A stretch of 64,000 bases of DNA from an uncultured Bacteroidales bacterium (lineage in GTDB: Bacteria; Bacteroidota; Bacteroidia; Bacteroidales; UBA932), in contig CALUUA010000012.1 of NCBI GenBank assembly GCA_944323845.1, positions 1 through 64,000 of the forward strand, in the 5' to 3' direction. Below the pieces are notes generated by a model that was given only the letters and a program-made list of their open reading frames with translations, had not been told where the DNA came from and searched no databases. Made by a program: the position numbers and the translations under genes. Of this stretch, positions 16,710 through 26,120 are shown piece after piece (within the stretch, counting starts at the first letter, position 1; each line of letters opens with the position of its first letter).

Positions 16710-18263
16710 TCAGTGCTTGAAATGGCGCATTCCCGTAAACAGCATGGCAATATGATTTTCATTCGCCTTGACGATGGAATCATTGTCGCGGATACTTCCG
16801 CCAGGCTGTACAATGGCTTTCACTCCATATTCGGCAGCCAGCGCCACGCAGTCGTCAAACGGGAAGAAACCGTCGGATGCCATGACGAGCCCAGCTTTCC
16901 GGACATCTTCGCCTTTCGCCTTGAAAGCGGCTCCCGCCTCTTTCAGCGCAATTTCCGCTGAACCGATACGGTTCATCTGGCCTGCTCCGACTCCGAGGGT
17001 CATGCCGTCCTTTACCACGACTATGGCGTTGGACTTTACATGCTTGACTATATGCCATGCGAAATTCAGATCCGACATCATGGATGCGTCAGGTGCGGTT
17101 TCGGTTACGCACATTTCAGGCACTACTGTCTTGGTGGTCAGATCCTGATCCTGGACTAAAAGACCGCCGTTCATGCTGACATATTGCTTGCGGACAGAAG
17201 CGTCCTTGGTCATGTCCACTTTCAGAAGCCGCAGATTCTTTTTGGCACAGAGGACTTCGAGGGCTTCAGGCGAGAATGAAGGAGCCATTATGATTTCGAG
17301 GAATACCGGTTTCATGAGTTCTGCAGCTTCCTTGTTTATTTCACGGTTCGTGGCCACGATGCCTCCGAAGATGCTCACCTTGTCTGCTTCGAATGTCTTC
17401 TTCCATGCATCTACCACATCTTTTCCTACAGCCGCGCCGCACGGGTTCATGTGTTTCAGACCAACGCAGAACGGTTCGTCGAACTCACGGACTATGTTCA
17501 AAGCCGCATTGGCATCCTGGATATTGTTGTATGACAGTTCCTTTCCGTTCAGCTGCTCTGCAGTGGCAAGAGAGAAAGGCACTTTATCCATAGCCGCATA
17601 GAATTTGGCTTCCTGATGAGGGTTTTCACCGTAGCGGAGTCCCTGCTTCAGATCGTACTCCAGGAAAAGTTTCTCGTTCAGTCCGGCCTGCTTGCGCATG
17701 TATGTAGCTATCATCATGTCATATTCTGCCGTGTGGGTATAAGCCTTGGCCGAAAGTTTGAGACGGGTTTCCGGAGTAGTGTTCCCGTGAGCCTTTATCT
17801 CCCCTATGACAGCGGCATAGTCTTCCGGCTGGCATACTACTGTCACGTCTTTCCAGTTCTTGGCCGCGCTGCGGAGCATGGACGGTCCTCCTATGTCGAT
17901 GTTTTCGATGGCGTCATCAATGGTAACATCCGGCTTCGAAATAGTCTGCCTGAACGGATAAAGGTTTACGCAGACCATGTCGATATACTCTATCCCGTTC
18001 TCCTTCAGCTGCCGGCGGTGGCTTTCAAGGTCACGCCTGCCGAGCAGGGCGCCATGGACTTTCGGATGAAGGGTCTTGACCCTGCCGTCGCAGATCTCGG
18101 GAAATCCCGTCACTTCGCTGATATTGATGATTTTCAGCCCTGCTTCCTGCAGAAGTTTCATAGTTCCTCCGGTGGCGATGATTTCCCATCCGAGAGACTC
18201 CAGCTGCGTAGCGAATTCCACTACGCCGGCCTTGTCACTTACACTGAATAATGCCCTTTTCAT
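16710..18263 (-). CDS. purH: Bifunctional AICAR transformylase / IMP cyclohydrolase
   Basis: 517 residues, typical for PurH. The N-terminal MGS-like IMP cyclohydrolase domain (residues 1-about 195) has ALFSVSDKAG, IIATGGTMKLL, VTGFPEICDGRVKTLHPK and VNLYPF. The C-terminal AICAR formyltransferase domain has LRYGENPHQ, GKELSYNNIQD, LKHMNPCGAA and KSNAIVVV, and ends in the DNDSIVKANE region. It catalyses the last two steps to IMP using 10-formyl-THF. It sits 9 bases downstream of purM, consistent with translational coupling in the pur operon. Confidence 0.97.
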   Translation of the reverse strand: MKRALFSVSDKAGVVEFATQLESLGWEIIATGGTMKLLQEAGLKIINISEVTGFPEICDGRVKTLHPKVHGALLGRRDLESHRRQLKENGIEYIDMVCVNLYPFRQTISKPDVTIDDAIENIDIGGPSMLRSAAKNWKDVTVVCQPEDYAAVIGEIKAHGNTTPETRLKLSAKAYTHTAEYDMMIATYMRKQAGLNEKLFLEYDLKQGLRYGENPHQEAKFYAAMDKVPFSLATAEQLNGKELSYNNIQDANAALNIVREFDEPFCVGLKHMNPCGAAVGKDVVDAWKKTFEADKVSIFGGIVATNREINKEAAELMKPVFLEIIMAPSFSPEALEVLCAKKNLRLLKVDMTKDASVRKQYVSMNGGLLVQDQDLTTKTVVPEMCVTETAPDASMMSDLNFAWHIVKHVKSNAIVVVKDGMTLGVGAGQMNRIGSAEIALKEAGAAFKAKGEDVRKAGLVMASDGFFPFDDCVALAAEYGVKAIVQPGGSIRDNDSIVKANENHIAMLFTGMRHFKH

Positions 18264-18272
18264 ATTTAGCTT

Positions 18273-19307
18273 CTATTTACTTCCTATTATATTTACCCCT
18301 TCAGAATCAGTTATGCGTCCGATGACCGATGCCTTCTCACCATGGGATTCGAGGATGGAAATGGCTTTTGAAGCCTCGGACTCATCCAGAGCGAGCACCA
18401 TCCCGATACCCATGTTGAAGATATTGAACATCTCGCGATGGGCGACCTTTCCGTACTTCTCCAGGAGGCGGAAAATCGGAAGAATCTCCCAGCTGCCTTC
18501 CTCGATTTCTATCCCCTGTCCTTCATGCAGGATACGCGGGATATTCTCGTCGAAACCGCCTCCAGTAATATGCGCCACTCCATGGACATCGCACTGGCGG
18601 ATAACATCCAGAACCTGCTTCACGTAGATTTTCGTAGGGGTAAGCGCGACTTCTCCCAATACTTTTCCGTCAAGTTCCGGATACTGCGCCTTGAGATCAA
18701 GCTTATTGTCTGCAAATATCTTCCTGACCAGGCTGAAACCGTTCGAATGCACGCCGGAGGATGCTATTCCCACGAGCACGTCCCCGACCTTGACTTTAGA
18801 GCCGTCGATCAGCTTCGATTTTTCCACTACGCCGGTCGTATAACCGGCAATGTCGTATTCTCCGTCGGCATACATGCCCGGCATCTCCGCAGTCTCTCCT
18901 CCTACCAATGCACAGCCTGCCTGACGGCAGCCTTCCGCAACGCCTGACACGATGGCTTCGATTTTTGCCGGTTCATTGTGTCCCACGGCGACATAATCCA
19001 GAAAGAAAAGCGGCTCGGCTCCCTGGGCCAGGACATCGTTCACGCACATGGCCACGGCATCTATGCCTATGGTATCATGCTTGTCCATTTCGAACGCCAG
19101 TTTCAGTTTCGTACCTACTCCGTCGGTTCCGCTGACCAGTACCGGTTCCTTGATGTTCAGTGCCGAGAGGTCAAACATGCCTCCGAAAGAGCCGATATTG
19201 CCCATGACACCCGGACGGGATGTAGAGGCGACATGGCTCTTGATCCTGCGGACCACCTCGTAACCTGCTTCGAGGTTCACTCCTGCTTTTTCGTAACTTT
19301 CTGCCAT
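18273..19307 (-). CDS. purM: Phosphoribosylformylglycinamidine cyclo-ligase (AIRS)
   Basis: 344 residues from the ATG at 19307 ([19 protein letters not shown], the normal PurM start; an upstream in-frame ATG at 19331 adds only eight residues). Signatures: YEKAGV(N/D), [48 protein letters not shown] and [14 protein letters not shown]. It converts FGAM to AIR with ATP. It follows the broken coaW remnant by 50 bases and is followed closely by purH. Confidence 0.97.
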   Translation of the reverse strand: MAESYEKAGVNLEAGYEVVRRIKSHVASTSRPGVMGNIGSFGGMFDLSALNIKEPVLVSGTDGVGTKLKLAFEMDKHDTIGIDAVAMCVNDVLAQGAEPLFFLDYVAVGHNEPAKIEAIVSGVAEGCRQAGCALVGGETAEMPGMYADGEYDIAGYTTGVVEKSKLIDGSKVKVGDVLVGIASSGVHSNGFSLVRKIFADNKLDLKAQYPELDGKVLGEVALTPTKIYVKQVLDVIRQCDVHGVAHITGGGFDENIPRILHEGQGIEIEEGSWEILPIFRLLEKYGKVAHREMFNIFNMGIGMVLALDESEASKAISILESHGEKASVIGRITDSEGVNIIGSK

Positions 19308-19357
19308 AATATTGTTCCTAAATTTTTTCAAACAAGTTTCCGGATAACGCGGCGATG

Positions 19358-20003
19358 TCAGCCATTATCTTTCAAGGCATACAATGCCGCACCGAGCGCC
19401 GTTCTGTAAAGGGTATGCTCCGGAATATGGAAATCCAGGCCGTACAGCCTGCCTATCCTGTCGAACACTGATCTGCACTGAGGAAGCAGCGACAGATTCC
19501 CGATGAGTACGAAATCCTTGATTCCGGTCCCCAAAGATATGAAATTGGCCGCACTTCCGACAGTCTGCAATATCATATTTATGACCCCGGCAGCGACATC
19601 CTCTGCCTGTGCGGCAGTATCGGCCTTGCCGAAATTCGATGCTGTGGCATCCAGAGGCAGTCCCGGCAATTCCTCCCTGCATATGTCCCCTATCTGCAGA
19701 TCCACTGACGAAACCGTTCCTCGCATGGCCGGCTCCGATGGCATTTGCAGTAAACTCCTCCACCTTCCCGGTAGGAAGACCATACAGGTTTCCGTCCACA
19801 TATGCACTCCCGACTCCGGTCAGCATGATACGGGATATGTCAGCTAGATCTATGCCGTTGTCATAAATATACTTGCCCAAAGCTCCGAAAAGAGATGTCA
19901 CCGGGTCTGCGGCCACAATACTTTGGGCGGAACGGATCTGTCCGTCCTCCACACCTGCTATCTTAGTGGTACTGCCGCCTACATCTATACCCAGAATCAT
20001 CAT
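19358..20003 (-). pseudogene. coaW: Type II pantothenate kinase, internally deleted and frameshifted
   Basis: Two adjacent frames together match a BadF/type II pantothenate kinase. Frame 1 (from 20003) gives MMILGIDVGGSTTKIAGVED, then LTGVGSAYVDGNLYGLPTGK and EEFTANAIGA. Frame 2 (to 19358) gives SVDLQIGDICREELPGLP, DATASNFGKADTAAQAEDVA, ISLGTGIKDFVLIGNLSLLP and RTALGAALYALK. The join is near 19717-19735. Compared with the family, some 65-75 residues are missing between them, including the VGTGT and GG.G.GGG loops of the ATP/active site. The two parts (about 92 and 120 residues) are otherwise well preserved, so the damage is recent or an assembly fault. It lies between purF (13 bases) and purM. 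Confidence 0.85.
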
Positions 20004-20016
20004 GGCCTCTCCGATA

Positions 20017-21429
20017 TCAGAATCTTCCGTCCTTGTTCGCGTCTTCTATGCTCTGATAGAGTTTCGTAGGATAATTCCCGTCGAAACATGCCAGACACAA
20101 TCCGCTCCTTCCGGATGCCTGGAACAGAGCCTTCTCTGACAGGAAAGCCAGGGAATCCGCCCCAAGACTCTGCCGGACTTCTTCCACAGTATTTCTCGCG
20201 CATATCAGTTCATCGTAGGTGGAAATATCCACCCCGTAGAAACAAGGCATCTTGATAGGAGGGCTGGCTATTCTCAAATGTACCTCTGACGCTCCTGCGT
20301 CCCTGAGCATCTTCACTATCCTCCTCGATGTCGTGCCACGGACTATCGAATCGTCCACCAGCACCACTCTTTTTCCTCTCACTATGGATTTCACAGGGGA
20401 GAGTTTCATCCTCACGCCTTTTTCGCGCATGGCCTGGGACGGCTGGATGAAAGTCCTGCCGATGTATTTGTTCTTGACCAGGCCCATCTCATAAGGAATC
20501 CCGCTTGCCTCGCTGTAGCCCATGGCGGCACTGAGGCTTGAATCCGGTACGCCTACCACAATGTCCGCATCGGCCGGAGCTTCCTGAAAGAGTAGCTTGC
20601 CGGACGCCTTGCGGAAACTGTGGACATTTTTACCGTCTATGTCGCTGTCCGGCCGGGAAAAATATATGTACTCCATGGCACACATGTCATGGCTCCATTT
20701 CCCGGAGTATTTTCTGGACCTCAGACCGTGATGGTCTATGGTAACCACTTCGCCAGGCTCCACATCCCTGACAAACTCGGCTCCGAGCACATCGAAAGCG
20801 CAGGTCTCGCTGCTCACCACATATCCGTCTCCGAGCCGGCCTATGGCAAGAGGCCTGAGTCCGTGTCTGTCCCTGCAGGCATATATCCTGTTCGATGTCA
20901 TGATCAGGAAAGCAAAAGCCCCTTCTACAGTGTTCAGGGCATTCTCTATGGCATATATTCTCGGTCTGTGAGCCTCTCGGCTGTCCTTTTTGATCAGATG
21001 CGCCAGGATTTCACTGTCGGAAGACGACTGGAAAAGACTGCCCCTGTCCTCAAGCTGCTGCCTGAGAAGAGCGTAGTTCACGAGATTCCCGTTGTGTGCC
21101 AGAGCAAAATCTCCTGTATGATGGCGGAAAAGGAATGGCTGGACATTTTCCAGACCCCCGCCTCCTGTCGTGGAATAACGGACATGTCCTATGGCCATAT
21201 TTCCGGGCAGGGAAGCCAGGCGGTCTTCATTGAAGACTTCCGTCACCAGCCCCTCTCCCTTGATACGCTTCATGTCTCCGTCAGGGCCGACAGCCACTAT
21301 GCCGCATCCTTCCTGGCCGCGATGCTGGAGAGCATGGAGGCCGTAATACGTGAGGACTGCGGCATCCGGGACTCCCCAGACGCCGAAGACTCCGCATTCT
21401 TCATTCAAGCCCCTGTCAGACATCGTCAT
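20017..21429 (-). CDS. purF: Amidophosphoribosyltransferase
   Basis: 470 residues. A short propeptide (MTMSDRGLNEE) precedes the catalytic Cys of the Ntn glutaminase (CGVFGVWG, Cys12), with HALQHRGQEGCGI, HVRYSTTGG and LAHNGNLVN. The phosphoribosyltransferase half has VVLVDDSIVRGTTSRRIV. Cysteines in SHDMCAMEYIYFSRPDS, IKMPCFYGVDI and SGLCLACFDG fit the four Fe-S ligands of the B. subtilis-type enzyme. It makes phosphoribosylamine from PRPP and glutamine, the first committed step. It overlaps purL by 4 bases (ATGA), implying translational coupling. Confidence 0.97.
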   Translation of the reverse strand: MTMSDRGLNEECGVFGVWGVPDAAVLTYYGLHALQHRGQEGCGIVAVGPDGDMKRIKGEGLVTEVFNEDRLASLPGNMAIGHVRYSTTGGGGLENVQPFLFRHHTGDFALAHNGNLVNYALLRQQLEDRGSLFQSSSDSEILAHLIKKDSREAHRPRIYAIENALNTVEGAFAFLIMTSNRIYACRDRHGLRPLAIGRLGDGYVVSSETCAFDVLGAEFVRDVEPGEVVTIDHHGLRSRKYSGKWSHDMCAMEYIYFSRPDSDIDGKNVHSFRKASGKLLFQEAPADADIVVGVPDSSLSAAMGYSEASGIPYEMGLVKNKYIGRTFIQPSQAMREKGVRMKLSPVKSIVRGKRVVLVDDSIVRGTTSRRIVKMLRDAGASEVHLRIASPPIKMPCFYGVDISTYDELICARNTVEEVRQSLGADSLAFLSEKALFQASGRSGLCLACFDGNYPTKLYQSIEDANKDGRF

Positions 21430-24400
21430 TTCCCCCTGAAATAGTTCACGGCGTTTGTGAACAACGGCTGGTCGAGCTCTTCCTCGATATTCTTGAACGT
21501 ATTGTTCTCATACCTTTCCGTATGCCCCATCTTGCCCAGTATCCTGCCGTCACGACTGATGATGCCTTCGATGGCATAGTACGAGCCGTTAGGATTGTAC
21601 GGTGAATCCATAGTCACTTCTTCCGTGACAGGGTCCACATACTGGAAGGCCACCTGTCCGTTTGCGAAAAGTTCCTTCGCAAGAGCCTCGTTTACCACAA
21701 ATTTGCCTTCACCGTGGCTCACCGCTATGGTGTGCAGGTCTCCGACAGAGAATCCTGACAGCCATGGAGAGTTCGTCGTGGACACACGTGTAGTCACCAT
21801 CTGCGAGATATGACGGTTTATATCGTTCCTGAACAGTGTCGGAGAATCCTTGGTCACCATGCCCAGACGCCCGTATGGAAGAAGCCCCGACTTGACGAGA
21901 GCCTGAAAACCGTTGCATATGCCCAGAATCAAGCCGCCTCTGTCGAGCAAGGCATGCACCGCATCGGCTATTTCCTTGTTGTTAAGCACATTCGCTATGA
22001 ACTTGCCGCTGCCGTCCGGTTCATCTCCGGCAGAGAAACCGCCAGCCAAAGCCAGGATGTGGCACTCCGAGATATTCCGTTTCATATCCTCTATCGAGCG
22101 GAAAATATCCTCGCTGCGGAGATTGCAGAATACGCTCATCCTCACCTCCGCTCCGGCCTTGCGGAATGCCTTGGCCGTATCGTAGTCGCAGTTCGTACCC
22201 GGGAACACCGGAATATATACGACCGGCCTTTCGACAGGCTCTCCCGGATACTTCAGCTCTGACTTCTTGACTTTCAGAGGCTTGACACCTTCCATACCGG
22301 ACGGCACCAGCTTCTTGTGCGACGGTTCGCATGTATCGGGATAGATTTTGGCGAATCTTGCCCCGTTCGCGTACATGAGTTCGAAAATCGAGAGTTTGCA
22401 GCCGTTTATGACCATGTTCCCGTCTTCCCCTGACGTGACCTCACCGATATGGATGGCATGAGGATAGTCGAGTCCGGTTTCCGACTCGACCAATATGGAA
22501 CCGTAGCTGTAGTCGAAGAGTTCTTTTTCGTCGACCTTGACGTTGACGCCGAAGGCGTTGCCGAAAGACATCTTGCATATTGCCTCGGCAAGGCCTCCGA
22601 AGCCGAGGGCATAGGCCGAGACTATATTGCCGGAGGCTATCTGGTCTTCGATGAATTTGAAGTTGGCCTTGAGCTGGTCTGTATCAGGCATATGATTGGC
22701 CAAAGGCGTATGTCTGATCAGGTACAGGCGGTTGCCTTCCCACTTCAGTTCCGGCGAGATGACTTTTCCGGCATTTACCGTGGTGATTCCGAATGCCATA
22801 AGCATCGGAGGGACATTTATGTGTTCGAACGTTCCGCTCATGGAATCCTTCCCGCCTATCGACGGAAGACCCAGAGCCACCTGCATTTTCAAGGCTCCGA
22901 GAAGGGCTCCGAGGGGTTTGCCCCATGAGGACGGAGTGTGCATCCTCTCGAAATATTCCTGATATGAAAAACGCATTTTTTCATAGGACGCACCGGCTGC
23001 CACGACCTTCGCACAGGCTTCTACCACAGAGTATGCGGCTCCATGATAAGGGCTCCATGAGGAAATGAACGGATTGTATCCGAATGCCATGATGCTTGCA
23101 GTGTCAGTATAGCCGTCCGTAGGGAGTTTCTGTACCGACACCTGCGTCTCTGTAGACTGAAGGCAGCCTCCGAAAGGCATCAGGACAGTAGAACGTCCTA
23201 TGGTGGAATCGAACATCTCGACAAGTCCTTTCTGGGATGTTACGTTGGGATCCTGAAGATTGTTGAAAATCTTTTCCTTGAGGCTGTCTCCCTCGACATT
23301 CCGGCTGGACGGGCTCCTGTCCTCAACTGCCGCGATCACAGCCTTCGCATAGTGTTTCGCTCCGGCGCTGTCTATAAATGCGCGTGAAAGGTCGACCATG
23401 AGCCGGCCTTTGTTGAACATGCGCATTCTGGCACTCCCTGTCACATCGGCGACATAAGTGACTTCCACATTCTCGCCGAGACAGTATGCCTCGAATTCGG
23501 CCCTGTCTTTCGCTTCGATGACCACTGCCATCCGCTCCTGAGATTCGCTGATGGCCAGCTCCGTGGTATTCAGTCCGCTATATTTTACCGGCACCCTGTC
23601 CAGATAGATGTCCAGACCGTCGGCCAGTTCTCCGATGGCTACGCTCACTCCGCCTGCGCCGAAATCGTTGGATTTCTTGATCAGTCTGGTGACCTCCGGA
23701 CGGCGGAACAGTCTCTGGAGTTTCCTTTCTTCCGGTGCGTTTCCTTTCTGGACTTCGCTTCCGCAGGTTTCCAGAGAAGATTCCGTATGTTCTTTCGATG
23801 AGCCGGTCGCGCCTCCGATACCGTCGCGTCCGGTGCGCCCGCCGAGAAGGAGTACGATATCTCCGGGGGCAGGCGATTCGCGGCGCACGTTTTCAGCCTT
23901 GACCGCACCGACGACGGCTCCTACTTCGAGCCTCTTGGCCACGTATCCTTCATGATAGATTTCCCGCACATGAGTGGTGGCCAGACCTATCTGGTTCCCG
24001 TAGCTTGAATATCCGTGGGCGGCCTTGCGGCTGATGACTTTCTGCGGCAGCTTGCCGGGTATCGTATCGGCTACCGGCTGGTATATGTTCCCTGCGCCGG
24101 TCACGCGCATGGCCTGATAGACGTAGCTCCTGCCGGAAAGAGGGTCTCTGATCGCTCCGCCGAGACAGGTAGCAGCCCCTCCGAAAGGTTCTATTTCGGT
24201 AGGGTGGTTATGAGTCTCGTTCTTGAACTGCAACAGCCATTTTTCTGTCTTCCCGTCCACATCCACGTCCACGAATATGCTGCAAGCGTTGTTTTCCTCG
24301 CTGACTTCCATGTCGTCGAGCAGACCTTTTTTCCTGAGATACCTGGCTCCGATGGTGGCCAGATCCATCAGATTGAGAGGTTTTTTATCCCTGCCGAGTT

Positions 24401-25166
24401 CCTGTCTGATTTTCAGATACAGGTCCAGCGTACCGTCCAGTTCTTCTTTCAGGAATGAGTCTTCCACCCTGATGTCTTCGAGTTCGGTAGTGAATGTCGT
24501 ATGGCGGCAATGGTCGCTCCAGTATGTATCCAGAATCCTGAGTTCGGTCTCGTATGGGTCGCGGCCTTCCGCCTTGAAATAATTCACGACTTCCTTCAGG
24601 TCATCGGCATTCATCGCCAGCCCCATCTTCCTGCAGTATGGCTCCATATCCGCTTCCTGCATGGCAGTAAAGCCTTCGAGCACCTGTACCGGAATCACAG
24701 GAGCCTGTTCAGTATCGCTGAGCTTGGAAAGATCCTTCTGGCGGGATTCCACGGCATTTATATAATAGTGCTTTATTTTCTCTATCGTCTGCTCATCGGT
24801 ATCGGGCTCCAGAATGATTAGTTTGGAGCTTTTTATGCGCACGTCGGCTTCCGGTTCAATCAGTTTCACGCACTCTACTGCCGATGCCGCCCTCTGGTCG
24901 AACTGTCCCGGCAGAAATTCCACGGCTATGTATTTCACCCCGGAAAGGTCGCAGTCGTCCGACACACGGTCGGTGACTATCTCGCCGAACACGCTGTAGC
25001 GGCTCTTCTCCAGCAGTTCCGGAGTGAATCCGAAAAGATCATAGACATTCAGCAGCCTCAGGCTGTGAAGCGAAAGCTGAAGATTCTCGTTCAGTTCATT
25101 CAGAAGACTTCTGGCCTCTACCTGAAATTCAGGATATTTCTCTACGAAAATGCGGTAATTTTTCAT
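21426..25166 (-). CDS. purL: Phosphoribosylformylglycinamidine synthase, large single-chain form
   Basis: 1246 residues, the long form that fuses the PurS-like N-terminal, synthetase and glutaminase parts. Synthetase motifs include YWSDHCRHTTF, NETHNHPTEIEPFGGAATCL, LLGGRTGRDGIGGATGSS and GVGAGG-type FGAGGVSVAIGELADG. The C-terminal class I glutamine amidotransferase has LALAGGFSAGDEPDGSGKF, the nucleophile in GICNGFQAL, and a final HGEGKF...GHTERYE. It converts FGAR to FGAM with ATP and glutamine. It starts 25 bases after purE and overlaps purF. No separate purQ or purS is needed. Confidence 0.97.
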   Translation of the reverse strand: MKNYRIFVEKYPEFQVEARSLLNELNENLQLSLHSLRLLNVYDLFGFTPELLEKSRYSVFGEIVTDRVSDDCDLSGVKYIAVEFLPGQFDQRAASAVECVKLIEPEADVRIKSSKLIILEPDTDEQTIEKIKHYYINAVESRQKDLSKLSDTEQAPVIPVQVLEGFTAMQEADMEPYCRKMGLAMNADDLKEVVNYFKAEGRDPYETELRILDTYWSDHCRHTTFTTELEDIRVEDSFLKEELDGTLDLYLKIRQELGRDKKPLNLMDLATIGARYLRKKGLLDDMEVSEENNACSIFVDVDVDGKTEKWLLQFKNETHNHPTEIEPFGGAATCLGGAIRDPLSGRSYVYQAMRVTGAGNIYQPVADTIPGKLPQKVISRKAAHGYSSYGNQIGLATTHVREIYHEGYVAKRLEVGAVVGAVKAENVRRESPAPGDIVLLLGGRTGRDGIGGATGSSKEHTESSLETCGSEVQKGNAPEERKLQRLFRRPEVTRLIKKSNDFGAGGVSVAIGELADGLDIYLDRVPVKYSGLNTTELAISESQERMAVVIEAKDRAEFEAYCLGENVEVTYVADVTGSARMRMFNKGRLMVDLSRAFIDSAGAKHYAKAVIAAVEDRSPSSRNVEGDSLKEKIFNNLQDPNVTSQKGLVEMFDSTIGRSTVLMPFGGCLQSTETQVSVQKLPTDGYTDTASIMAFGYNPFISSWSPYHGAAYSVVEACAKVVAAGASYEKMRFSYQEYFERMHTPSSWGKPLGALLGALKMQVALGLPSIGGKDSMSGTFEHINVPPMLMAFGITTVNAGKVISPELKWEGNRLYLIRHTPLANHMPDTDQLKANFKFIEDQIASGNIVSAYALGFGGLAEAICKMSFGNAFGVNVKVDEKELFDYSYGSILVESETGLDYPHAIHIGEVTSGEDGNMVINGCKLSIFELMYANGARFAKIYPDTCEPSHKKLVPSGMEGVKPLKVKKSELKYPGEPVERPVVYIPVFPGTNCDYDTAKAFRKAGAEVRMSVFCNLRSEDIFRSIEDMKRNISECHILALAGGFSAGDEPDGSGKFIANVLNNKEIADAVHALLDRGGLILGICNGFQALVKSGLLPYGRLGMVTKDSPTLFRNDINRHISQMVTTRVSTTNSPWLSGFSVGDLHTIAVSHGEGKFVVNEALAKELFANGQVAFQYVDPVTEEVTMDSPYNPNGSYYAIEGIISRDGRILGKMGHTERYENNTFKNIEEELDQPLFTNAVNYFRGK

Positions 25167-25191
25167 ATCTGGCTATGGACGGGGATGTTGC

Positions 25192-25659
25192 TTAAATTTC
25201 CGTATCGAGCACCTTCTGCGTCTGCTCTTTTCTGAAAGCCGTGAGTTTTTCCTCCAGAGCCTTGTCCGTAAGCGCCAGAATCTGCACTGCGAACAGGCCC
25301 GCGTTCTTGGCTCCGTTGATAGCCATCGTAGCTACAGGTATGCCGCCCGGCATCTGTACTATAGAGAGGAGGGAATCCATCCCGCCGAGAGCCTTGGTCT
25401 GGATAGGGACGCCGATTACAGGGACAGTAGTCATCGCAGCCACGACACCGGCCACATGGGCAGCGCCGCCTGCTCCGGCTATGATGGCTCCTATACCGCG
25501 TTCTTTGGCCGATTTGGCGTATTCACACATGAGATCCGGCGTCCTGTGTGCGCTGATGACCTTCTTTTCATATTCCACTCCGAAATCTTCAAGAACCTTG
25601 ATCGCAGCAGACATGATGTCATAGTCGCTTGCCGATCCCATAATGATAGCTACTTTCAT
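25192..25659 (-). CDS. purE: N5-carboxyaminoimidazole ribonucleotide mutase
   Basis: 155 residues, usual for class I PurE. Signatures: [12 protein letters not shown] (phosphate loop), [15 protein letters not shown] with the catalytic His, [19 protein letters not shown], and [35 protein letters not shown] in two stretches. It interconverts N5-CAIR and CAIR. It is the first gene of the operon, 40-odd bases downstream of a TAnnTTTG element; a copy of the taacgtcag-type repeat lies in the leader. No purK was seen in the window. Confidence 0.97.
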   Translation of the reverse strand: MKVAIIMGSASDYDIMSAAIKVLEDFGVEYEKKVISAHRTPDLMCEYAKSAKERGIGAIIAGAGGAAHVAGVVAAMTTVPVIGVPIQTKALGGMDSLLSIVQMPGGIPVATMAINGAKNAGLFAVQILALTDKALEEKLTAFRKEQTQKVLDTEI

Positions 25660-25672
25660 AAATTACAAAATT

Positions 25673-25690
25673 TAACGTCAGTACGACGAA
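25673..25690. repeat. Copy of the purine-operon flanking repeat
   Basis: taacgtcagtacgacgaa differs at one base from the 18-mer found in both orientations at the far end of the operon (15337-15354, 15378-15395). It lies in the purE leader, between the -7 element and the start codon. Confidence 0.7.
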
Positions 25691-25699
25691 TCAATCTTG

Positions 25700-25707
25700 C
25701 AAAGATA
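25700..25707 (-). promoter_or_regulatory. -7 promoter element of the purine operon
   Basis: tatctttg on the minus strand, 40 bases upstream of the purE ATG. It matches TAnnTTTG. A purine riboswitch-like fold was not recognised in the short leader. Confidence 0.55.
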
Positions 25708-26049
25708 GAAAATCTCGCACACATACGGATGGATTTCGAATAAAAGTCACATTTGCCGAGGCGGGAACAGTATATTTGGCCGCAGGCCAAATTCTCAATC
25801 CGTCATTTTCATGACTTGCCAATGTCCGCCTTTATCCGAAATTATTCCAATGAAAAGACAACGGGGATGGTGACCCAGCAGAGGCATTGGCGGACAGGAA
25901 GGCCGCCAGAAAAGAGAAGTGTTCATTGTAGTTGAGATTTAGTCGTTGATTTTTTTAAGGCAACCTGTCAAAGATAATGAAAACTTTCAACTATATGAAA
26001 ACGCCGGCAGGCATACGAAGAAAAATTCGGACGGTGAACGATTATTGCG
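25708..26049. other. Non-coding stretch between purE and cysS promoters
   Basis: About 340 bases without a gene I can support. Visible features are a small perfect hairpin (tttggcc gca ggccaaa, near 25789-25805) and a pair of rearranged short inverted words: gccaatgtccgcc near 25819 and cattggcggaca near 25887. Short open frames here have no recognisable product. It may be the remnant of a lost gene or a repeat. Confidence 0.5.
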
Positions 26050-26057
26050 TATCTTTG
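26050..26057 (+). promoter_or_regulatory. -7 promoter element of cysS
   Basis: tatctttg matches TAnnTTTG and lies 63 bases before the cysS ATG. Confidence 0.5.
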
Positions 26058-26120
26058 TCTAATATTGCAGCGCAGAGGCTGCGTAAAATCGAAATTTGTA
26101 TTACCTGATTCAGTCGGATT

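Noticed and set aside
25753..25935. 60-codon open frame in the purE-cysS gap
   Set aside because: No recognisable features, low-complexity arginine-rich translation, not placed in any operon.
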